A stretch of DNA of 64,000 nt from Debaryomyces hansenii CBS767. Lineage: Eukaryota > Ascomycota > Pichiomycetes > Serinales > Debaryomycetaceae. The notes under the pieces were generated by a model, which saw only the letters and a program-made list of their open reading frames with translations, did no database searches and had not been told where the DNA came from. This document shows positions 57,538-64,000 of this stretch, one piece after another. Positions within the stretch are counted from its first letter, which is position 1; each line of letters starts with the position of its first letter. The DNA lies in contig NC_006047.2 of assembly GCF_000006445.2 (NCBI RefSeq), positions 248,001 through 312,000 of the forward strand. Direction: 5' to 3'. A program made the position numbers and the translations under genes.

Positions 57538-58201
57538 ATGAAGTTGTCTGTTGTAGCATTGACTTTAATGTCATTGTTCCTTACAATGATCGAAGCTCAC
57601 AATGTGTTATTGCCCCCATACGGAAAGCACTGCTTCTTCGAAAACTTGAAGAAGAACGACGAGTTGGCAGTGAGTTTCCAAGTTGGATCCAGAGACCCTC
57701 ACAACTCCGAACAATATGTCGTTGACTTCCACGTATGTAACATCCATTATACCTATCTACAATTGTCATAATACTAACGAATCCTAGATCACGACGCCTA
57801 ACGGCCAAGTGGTGTTGAAGAGAACAGATTTGGATCACGGGGACGAGCAAGTAAAGGCCCAGACATCCGGAAAGTACCAGTACTGTTTCTCCAACGAAAA
57901 GACAAGTCGTGTCGACTTGGATGTTTCCTTCAATATCCATGGGGTTGTCTATGTCGACGTCAATGACCCTAAGGCCGACTCGTTGGACTACGCAATCCAA
58001 AGAATGAGCCAATTGACTAACGACGTTAAGGCCGAACAAACTTATCTTGTCATCAGAGAAAGAACTCACAGAAATACTGCAGAATCTACCAACTCGAGGG
58101 TTAAATGGTGGTCGGTATTCCAGGTCTTAGTGGTTGCGGCCAATTCGGTCTTCCAAATCTACTACTTGAAGCGTTTCTTCGAGGTCAAATCGGTAGTTTA
58201 G
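57538..58201 (+). CDS. EMP24: Emp24, p24-family COPII cargo adaptor (spliced, 202 aa)
   Basis: Type I membrane protein of ER-Golgi vesicles that helps load GPI-anchored proteins. Exons are 57538-57732 and 57788-58201, with a 55-nt phase-0 intron (donor GTATGT, branch TACTAAC, acceptor TAG). A signal peptide covers about residues 1-20. The mature start AHNVLLPPYGKHCFFENL and the GOLD-domain blocks SGKYQYCFSNE and FNIHGVVYVDVNDP follow. Then VIRERTHRNTAESTN, a C-terminal span and the tail YYLKRFFEV with the FF export signal. Length and sequence match S. cerevisiae Emp24 (203 aa). Confidence 0.97.
57733..57787 (+). other. EMP24 spliceosomal intron (55 nt)
   Basis: Donor GTATGT (57733-57738). 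Branch TACTAAC (57772-57778). Acceptor TAG ends at 57787, 10 nt after the branch A. Confidence 0.95.
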
Positions 58202-58506
58202 CCTATTTTGTTCCCATTTTACCCCCTCACTTGGTATCTGACACCCTTTCTACACCCCGTCTGTTTATATATGCCTTTATATACGCCGTTGTTTGCCTAT
58301 TAATGTATATCATAGCGAAAATTGTGTACGGTGTTTAACCATTTTCTCACATGATTGTAATCCCCACCCATAAATTGCCTCGCGTGAAAGGAGAAAAATC
58401 CGGCTTAACTAAAAGAATATAAAAGGACTTAGTTCTTCTATTAACAACAGTAGTATTCGGACATTAGAAGCTATACACTAGAGTCTAACAATTATAGATA
58501 TACAAG
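58202..58506. promoter_or_regulatory. AAT2 promoter region
   Basis: 305 bp between EMP24 and AAT2, holding a clear TATAAAAG box at 58418-58425. Nothing else was recognised. Confidence 0.5.
58418..58425 (+). promoter_or_regulatory. TATA box of AAT2
   Basis: TATAAAAG, 82 bp before the AAT2 ATG, in the usual yeast TATA-to-start range. Confidence 0.6.
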
Positions 58507-59769
58507 ATGTCAAAATATTTTTCAAGTATTAAAGAATTACCTCCAGATCCATTATTTGGGTTGAAAGCTAGATACACGGCCGATGACCGTTCAGATAAAG
58601 TAGATTTGGGAATCGGTGCTTATAGAGATAATAACGGGAAGCCATGGATATTACCAGCGGTTAGAAAGGCAGAAGTGAAGTTGGTTAACTCGGAAGAATA
58701 CAACCACGAGTATTTATCGATTTCGGGGTATCAGCCATTTTTGACCGAGAGTGCTAAAGTTATTTTGGGAAACAACTCAGCTGCCATCAAGGAATCAAGA
58801 GTGACCAGTCAACAATCGTTGTCTGGTACCGGGGCTTTGCACTTGGCTGGAGCCTTTTTGAAGGAATTTTTCACCACTGAATCGAAGAAAGCTCCAACGG
58901 TGTACTTATCGAATCCTACGTGGGCCAACCATAACCAAATTTTCACTAGTTTGGGTTTGCAGGTAGAGAAGTATCCATACTGGGACAATGATACCAAATC
59001 ATTGAACTTGAAGGGGTTCTTGTCGACTATTCAAGAAGCACCTAAGAACTCGATTTTTGTGTTGCATGCGTGTGCCCATAATCCTACTGGACTCGATGCC
59101 ACCAAGGAGCAATGGGAGGAAATTCTCGAAGCATTGGCCAAGAATGAACACTTAGCATTATACGACTCTGCCTACCAAGGGTTCGCTAGTGGTAACTTGG
59201 ATAACGATGGGTTTGCTGTAAGATTGGCTGTCGACTCGAAGAAGTTGAAAACCCCAATTGTTATCTGTCAATCTTTTGCAAAGAATTGTGGTATGTACGG
59301 TGAAAGAGTTGGTGCAATTCACGTCATCCCAGCCGAGAATGATAAGTCGTTGAACAACGCTATAAAGTCGCAATTGAACAAGCTCACCAGGTCGGAAATT
59401 TCTAATCCCCCAGCGTACGGAGCCAAGGTTGTTGCAACCATTTTGACCGACTCAGAATTGAGACAGCAATGGGAAGACGACTTGGTCACCATGAGTTCGA
59501 GAATCAACAAAATGAGAACCAGGTTGAGAGATTTGTTGACAAACCAATACAGCACTCCTGGCAACTGGGATCACATTGTCTCCCAATCAGGTATGTTCTC
59601 GTTCACAGGATTGACCCCAGATATGGTGTCCAGATTGGAAAAGAACCACGGAATCTACTTGGTTAGCTCCGGTAGAGCCTCCGTTGCTGGTTTGAATGAT
59701 GGCAACGTCGAACAGGTCGCTAAGGCTATCGACGAAGTTGTTCGTTTCTACTCCAAGTCCAAGTTATAA
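58507..59769 (+). CDS. AAT2: Aspartate aminotransferase (Aat2), with peroxisomal PTS1
   Basis: PLP enzyme interconverting aspartate/2-oxoglutarate and oxaloacetate/glutamate, part of the malate-aspartate shuttle. It has no presequence (MSKYFSSIKELPPDPLFGLK), so it is the cytosolic/peroxisomal type. The PLP Lys259 sits in QSFAKNCGMYGERVGA. Substrate-binding motifs include YRDNNGKPWILPAV and HACAHNPTG. The last three residues are SKL, a canonical PTS1. 420 aa. Codon choice is strongly biased, and a TATA box precedes it, so it is probably well expressed. Confidence 0.96.
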   Translation: MSKYFSSIKELPPDPLFGLKARYTADDRSDKVDLGIGAYRDNNGKPWILPAVRKAEVKLVNSEEYNHEYLSISGYQPFLTESAKVILGNNSAAIKESRVTSQQSLSGTGALHLAGAFLKEFFTTESKKAPTVYLSNPTWANHNQIFTSLGLQVEKYPYWDNDTKSLNLKGFLSTIQEAPKNSIFVLHACAHNPTGLDATKEQWEEILEALAKNEHLALYDSAYQGFASGNLDNDGFAVRLAVDSKKLKTPIVICQSFAKNCGMYGERVGAIHVIPAENDKSLNNAIKSQLNKLTRSEISNPPAYGAKVVATILTDSELRQQWEDDLVTMSSRINKMRTRLRDLLTNQYSTPGNWDHIVSQSGMFSFTGLTPDMVSRLEKNHGIYLVSSGRASVAGLNDGNVEQVAKAIDEVVRFYSKSKL

Positions 59770-60057
59770 TCGTATTTAGTTCCAGTATTATACACACTAA
59801 TTTTTCCACTATTTTCCTCGCTGATATGCCCAGCTAATCAATGTACAACCACTTATGCCAGCTCGCGTACTACATTATCTCTGACAGATGCATTATATTT
59901 GAAATATAAACTTTCGAAGTTCAAGAAACTATTACTTTTTTTAAATATACAAAATAAAACTAATTAATAAAAAAGCTCAACTAATAAAACCAAACATCAA
60001 TTAATATATCATCTTCATTTTACTTTTATTAATTCTCACCCTTTACCATCAATTAAT

Positions 60058-60655
60058 CTATTTTCTTCTGAATGAACAACCTTCGGTTAACTTGGCCTTA
60101 CCACCGGATGGGGTACATAAAACGGTGGAACAAGAGTCACAGGTGACAGCAGTTTGTGCGTGTGAGAAAACAGTGGTGATGTTTAAACAACCTTGACACT
60201 TAACATCCATGAAGAAAGATCTTGGTTGTTGGACTAAGGTCTTCAATTTATGTTTTTGAGCTTCGGAAGCTGGAGATGGGTTTAACAAATCTTGAACTAA
60301 AACCTATATCTATGTTAGTATATTGTTTCTTGTCTATCAGTTTACTTTTCCACTTGGAGTGCCACCCTGTCCATTGGTTCATCCAGAGGTGTGTTCGCCA
60401 GAACACACCGTACTTCGTCTCAGAATCATCCTTTGACCTTCTCGTTACTCATACACTATCTTCATAATCATATCCCACTAATTCATTATTCATTGTTCTT
60501 ATATCAAAACTCCTTATTCATGTCCACAATTCAAATTTGTCTATTCATTTTCAGTATTTCCCCAATCATTATGGGCTCTTATATATCTTACGGTCACCTC
60601 TGGATCCTACGTATGGCTCAGCATATCATCTCCTATGTGTATCTAGACATACCAT
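60058..60655 (-). CDS. RPS27: 40S ribosomal protein S27 (spliced, 82 aa)
   Basis: Zinc-ribbon protein eS27 of the small ribosomal subunit. Exon 1 is just the ATG (60653-60655) and exon 2 is 60058-60303. The 349-nt intron has donor GTATGT, branch TACTAAC and acceptor TAG. The spliced start [20 protein letters not shown] continues as [13 protein letters not shown]. The zinc ligands are Cys37, Cys40, Cys56 and Cys59. Length equals S. cerevisiae Rps27 (82 aa), whose intron also lies right after the initiator codon. Without splicing the frame would start at a Met-Leu-Asn-Pro inside the protein. An ATCACGTG box is about 190 bp upstream. Confidence 0.96.
60304..60652 (-). other. RPS27 spliceosomal intron (349 nt)
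   Basis: Donor GTATGT (60652-60647). Branch TACTAAC (60320-60314). Acceptor TAG ends at 60304, 11 nt after the branch A. It is about six times longer than the other introns here and contains a strong hairpin. Open frames inside it on the plus strand are not genes. Confidence 0.93.
60388..60409 (-). repeat. Perfect 9-bp hairpin within the RPS27 intron
   Basis: GGTGTGTTC and GAACACACC flank a 4-nt loop. A stem this stable in the intron RNA may shorten the donor-branch distance or act in regulation. Function is inferred. Confidence 0.7.
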
Positions 60656-61729
60656 TTTATCTTATTCGATCTTCTATATGGAAAGGTAAGTAAATTTTTC
60701 ACTAATAAAATTTCAGTTTTTTTTCGTATCCAAGCGGTACTAATTGTTCAAACTTTTCACTATTGTGAGGATTGAGGCCCGTATTACATAATCTCACCGA
60801 AATCCACAATTTGTTCATCGAAAGGAAGGCGAAAAATTATTGGAACATCACGTGTAATGTGACTGCTTTTACCTGATTGTATTGGCGGTTGGTAAGAAGG
60901 GGACTAGACGGATGTGGTGGATGCGGTCGATGGCTGCGTATGCAAGAAACCTGAGTACAATATGTAAAGTGTGTATAATGTCTACTAAGCACCATCAAAG
61001 AGTGGCATATTGGAGTGTAGGAAAGGCATAGGCATAAAATATATAATATAAGTAAAACACAGGTAACTAAATAACCACCAGAACACTATTCAGCTAGCCA
61101 AGAAGTGTAGGCTTCACAAGAATAAATAATACCCGTAGACTAATGAAGACTTGTGTAGACCGTATTCAATATTGCTGGTGTACAGCAGGGAAATTTATTC
61201 AAGCAAGCGCGAATAACAACTAGTAGATTATAACACTAAAACACTATAAAGGGAGAACTCAAGGTCGAAGCAGGAGCAGCGAAAACAGCAACAGTAGGAG
61301 CAGCAGCCGGACATCCAGCAACATCAATTCAATGATATATCGATCTTCTGTAACAATTTCTTAAACTATAGATACCGCCTTTTTTTGCAAGGAAGTAGGT
61401 ATATAAAACAAACTATATGCGATATAAAATTCTGAAGTCTATGTAACAAAGGGATACCTGAATCTTATGTCGTGGTAGAATATTAATGTTCATCGATTTC
61501 ACCAGGACCATAAGATAGGGCAAGATAATTGGAGAGAAGATACCAAAGACATTATTGAAATTGAATTATAACTTGGGTTGTATAAAAATTTTAGAAAGCG
61601 ATATAGCATTTCAACAAACAAAAATAGGAGATGGGGGAAGAATATGGTTGACAAAAAGAAGGGTCTTGGGGAGAGGATTTTTTTGGATTTTTTGGGGTTT
61701 TCTGGAAAGTAGCATTACTGATAATACCC
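60656..61729. promoter_or_regulatory. RPS27 promoter and GLC7 3' flank
   Basis: 1074 bp without a credible gene. It contains a T8 tract (about 60717-60724), an ATCACGTG box (60847-60854), and a CAG/GCA-rich stretch at about 61275-61325. A G/T-rich frame near 61560-61780 is a shadow. Confidence 0.45.
60847..60854 (+). promoter_or_regulatory. ATCACGTG (Cbf1-type) box upstream of RPS27
   Basis: CACGTG with an AT flank. In C. albicans, Cbf1 together with Tbf1 occupies ribosomal-protein promoters, so this is a plausible site. No clear Tbf1 motif was seen next to it. Confidence 0.5.
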
Positions 61730-62716
61730 TTATTTCGACCCTCTTCTTGGTTTTCTTGGAGGTGTCACCGGTCTATTATTAGAAATGTTATTTGATTGAG
61801 GATATCTTGGCTTCTTGTCAGCAGGCTTCAAGATTTGGAACGAGCACAATAAACTCTCGTCCACACTCATCATCGCACCGGCATTGTCGAATTCACCACA
61901 GTAGTTTGGAGCGGAGAATAAGGTAACCAATTGTCTCTTGGAGAAGAATTCATAACCATCTTCAACGACTTGATGTGCTCTACAAATTAAATCCATATCG
62001 TGTTTCTGTAAAAATCTAGACACAACATCAGGACCAAATGTGAACGATACACCTCTGTCATTTTCGGACCATCCGGTGATATCTTTATCGGGATCGGACC
62101 ATAATAAGTCACATAATAACCCTACATCTGGGATATCGGTTGGTCTCATAACTCTTCTAATTTGTTCCATAGAATTCAAATCTGGTGATAAACCACCATG
62201 CATTGTGAAGATCTTTTCATCAATTATAGCTGCAATAGGTAAGCAGTTGAAACAATCAGTGAAGGTTTTCCACAACTTAATATTATATCTTCTTTTACAC
62301 TCATCGTAAAAACCATAAATTCTGTTAATCGAGGCACACTCGTGGTTACCTCTCAAAATGAAAAAGTTTTCAGGATACTTGATCTTGTAGGCCAATAACA
62401 AGCAAATGGTCTCTAAAGATTGCTTTCCTCTATCGACATAATCACCCAAAAACAAATAGTTAGCTTCGGGTGGGAACCCCCCATATTCGAAGAGTCGTAA
62501 TAAATCATAGTACTGTCCGTGAATATCACCACAGATCTTAATAGGAGCTTCTAATTCCAATAAGATCGGTTGTTGAATGAAAATTTCTCTAGCTTTGGTA
62601 CATAAGTAACGGATTTCATGTTCTAACAACGTGACTTGTTTTCCTGGTCTAGAACCTCTGACTTCCAACAATCTGTCGACGATAGAGTCGATGTCTGCCT
62701 CTTGATGATCTGCCAT
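61730..62716 (-). CDS. GLC7: Protein phosphatase 1 catalytic subunit (Glc7)
   Basis: Essential PP1 phosphatase controlling glycogen, mitosis, transcription termination and more, through many regulatory subunits. The N-terminal block [12 protein letters not shown] leads to the metallophosphatase motifs GDIHGQ, GDYVDRG and RGNHE. Then come the [13 protein letters not shown] region and the catalytic beta12-13 loop [13 protein letters not shown]. The C-terminal tail carries a TPPR motif (PVTPPRK), the site phosphorylated by Cdk in other PP1s. At 328 aa it is a little longer than S. cerevisiae Glc7 because of the tail. No intron is visible, unlike S. cerevisiae GLC7. Confidence 0.97.
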   Translation of the reverse strand: MADHQEADIDSIVDRLLEVRGSRPGKQVTLLEHEIRYLCTKAREIFIQQPILLELEAPIKICGDIHGQYYDLLRLFEYGGFPPEANYLFLGDYVDRGKQSLETICLLLAYKIKYPENFFILRGNHECASINRIYGFYDECKRRYNIKLWKTFTDCFNCLPIAAIIDEKIFTMHGGLSPDLNSMEQIRRVMRPTDIPDVGLLCDLLWSDPDKDITGWSENDRGVSFTFGPDVVSRFLQKHDMDLICRAHQVVEDGYEFFSKRQLVTLFSAPNYCGEFDNAGAMMSVDESLLCSFQILKPADKKPRYPQSNNISNNRPVTPPRKPRRGSK

Positions 62717-63450
62717 TATATTATATTATATTGTATTTTATTATATTGATGGATAGTACCGGATACTATGTGATGTGTAATATGTGTGGATAGTTAATTT
62801 GTGTGATGTTCTATGTAATATGCAGAAGACGTGTCAACAATATTATAACTTATAATATGATATTTATCAATTGAAACGATGATGGTATTGATGAATATAT
62901 ATCTATTTCTTCAACTGTGGCGAAAAAATGATACTAGTACTGATACGGATATTCACTTCAATGAGTTCTTGATACCAAATTCGAAAATCTGACTTCTAAC
63001 ACCTATGGATATATTCGGGTAAACAACCAGGCAAATAAATAAATCAAACGAACTATTCACTATTATGTGAAGCTAAACAACGAAAAAACAGTTGTGCTAT
63101 AAAAAATATTGAAAAAGGGATGAAAATCTTTATCAATTAATAATAGCGGATAAATTCAAAATTTAAATATCAAACTGCGAATAATTACAAAATAGTTCTA
63201 TCTTATGAATATCTTATAATTATATTATTTATTCGATTGATTGATTAATAAAAATATATTTGATATACTAAATCAAACAGACTATAGTTGTTGATAATAA
63301 CATTTGCTATACAATTTGCACTTCGGTCTCGCAAGTTTTTGAAATTTGCGAATTTGGAACGACGGTTACCCGGCTGGAGAGATTCCAGTATACGATGATA
63401 TGGCACTAGTTAGGACCAATATTACAGGGATTATGGAACATTGAAGGGCA
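62717..63450. promoter_or_regulatory. Divergent promoter region GLC7 / VFA1
   Basis: 734 bp, AT-rich, with a short TATTA repeat just before the GLC7 ATG (about 62717-62745). No RNA gene was recognised. Confidence 0.4.
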
Positions 63451-64000
63451 ATGAGTGCATTCCCTAACCATTACCATGCTAGACTAGTCGCGGAGAAAGA
63501 CTCCAAAGCATGTACGCTATGTTTTAAGCCAACAACCACGGTTTTAATATCCCAGAACAAGGTCGATTTCTTTTATGTTTGCCCTCTGCATTTGAAAGAC
63601 GAACATTTTAGCACTGCAATACGGCCGGACGAGTATAAAGGGCTTGAGACCAAGAGAGAAGAACTAGACAAGAAAATCGAAGACAGTCGCAAACGAGTCG
63701 AGAGGCTCAGGCCGTATGCATGGAACTTTTTAAGCAGTATGCTGGGCTCCAAGAAGGGCGAAGGGACAGAAGTGGATAAGGACAAGGGTACGGAAAAGGA
63801 CAAGGACAAGGAAAAAGAGACGTACGAGACTGCAAAGCAAGACTTGAGGCGATTAGAAGGAGAATTAAACGAAATTAATAGTGGCATTAGTAACTATAAA
63901 TTTAAGGATTACACATTAAACAAAGATATTTATCGTATGCGGACTCAGAACTACGCTCAGTCAAAGATCCGGGCCAAAAAACAGCAGGAAATGCATAAGC
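63451..64000 (+). CDS. VFA1: Vfa1 (Vps4-associated protein), 3' end beyond the window
   Basis: Endosomal protein that binds and stimulates the ESCRT-III ATPase Vps4. The frame is open from the ATG at 63451 to the window end (183 codons), so the 3' part is missing. Near the N-terminus is a zinc-binding pattern CTLC (Cys21, Cys24) followed by CP-x-H (Cys44, His47; x is a CTG codon), resembling S. cerevisiae Vfa1 (CAICSKPSTTVLY ... CEIHL). A Lys/Asp/Glu-rich linker and the start of the C-terminal helical segment follow (DYTLNKDIYRMRTQ). The assignment is by this pattern and the overall layout. Confidence 0.85.
   Translation, partial: MSAFPNHYHARLVAEKDSKACTLCFKPTTTVLISQNKVDFFYVCPLHLKDEHFSTAIRPDEYKGLETKREELDKKIEDSRKRVERLRPYAWNFLSSMLGSKKGEGTEVDKDKGTEKDKDKEKETYETAKQDLRRLEGELNEINSGISNYKFKDYTLNKDIYRMRTQNYAQSKIRAKKQQEMHK

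Noticed and set aside
57809..58201. Second half of EMP24 as a separate gene starting near 57809
   Set aside because: Splice signals join it in frame to 57538-57732, giving one p24 protein of the usual length.
60304..60652. Intronic snoRNA in RPS27
   Set aside because: ATGAT/CTGA-like pairs occur, but spacing and terminal stems do not fit box C/D, and no H/ACA layout was clear.
60222..60693. Plus-strand open frames over the RPS27 intron
   Set aside because: They lie within and across the intron of RPS27 on the other strand, are compositionally intron-like, and resemble no protein.
63573..63887. Minus-strand 104-aa Ser/Leu-rich frame near the right edge
   Set aside because: It is the antisense shadow of the VFA1 coding frame.

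Overview
This is a nuclear chromosome segment of a budding yeast, densely packed with single-copy housekeeping genes on both strands. About 38 protein genes and four tRNAs are supported. Nothing in it is viral, plasmid-like or CRISPR-related, and I see no transposon. The organism is almost certainly a member of the CUG-Ser (CTG) clade, and a Debaryomyces-type yeast is my best guess. CTG codons fall where relatives carry Ser or another small polar residue: MAP kinase residue 256, BET2 residue 37 and OMA1 residue 208. Read with the standard code these would be Leu. Four spliced genes (ECM1, DAD4, EMP24, RPS27) share GT...AG introns, a TACTAAC-type branch site and a branch-A-to-AG distance of only 10-11 nt.

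Layout. 1-7.1 kb: a 5'-truncated DHA2-type drug transporter, an unidentified coiled-coil protein, DPB2 (DNA polymerase epsilon) and BET2 (Rab geranylgeranyltransferase). 7.4-17.3 kb: a Dot6/Tod6-like Myb protein, SAP1 (AAA ATPase), APQ12, a second DHA2 transporter paralogous to the first, a DnaJ protein of the Caj1/Djp1 type, and ISD11. 18-23 kb: tRNA-Asn, a small unidentified ORF, TRS130 (TRAPPII) and a tRNA-Asp/tRNA-Gly pair that looks dicistronic. 23-34.5 kb: a membrane-anchored DNase I-fold protein, CNE1, ECM1 (spliced), TFB1, COA1, SKG1-like, OMA1, a mitochondrial membrane protein, and RTS2/KIN17. 34.5-45.3 kb, all minus strand: a ubiquitin protease, BAS1, MTD1, GYP1 and SSZ1. 45.6-53.6 kb: tRNA-Gln, a second DNase I-fold protein, DXO1, DAD4 (spliced, 72 aa), NOP10 (58 aa) and SWA2. 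54.7-64 kb: a DUF2406-like protein, a Fus3/Kss1-type MAP kinase, EMP24 (spliced), AAT2 with a peroxisomal tail, RPS27 (3-nt first exon), GLC7 and the 5' part of VFA1.

Functional links visible here. BAS1 lies next to MTD1, a known Bas1 target in S. cerevisiae, and both have TGACTC sites upstream. SSZ1 and NOP10 carry RRPE/PAC-like promoter pairs, while a Myb gene whose SANT domain resembles PAC-binding Dot6/Tod6 sits elsewhere in the window. DPB2 and its coiled-coil neighbour both have ACGCGT (MCB) close upstream. The second drug transporter has a CGG-triplet cluster resembling the Candida drug-response element.

Several start codons were chosen by eye where a longer frame opens on TTG or GTG: the DNase-fold gene at 23208, TFB1, DXO1 and the MAP kinase. 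Three genes are cut or hidden without careful reading: the first transporter (start lies left of the window), VFA1 (3' end right of the window), and the tiny NOP10/DAD4/RPS27/ECM1 exons.
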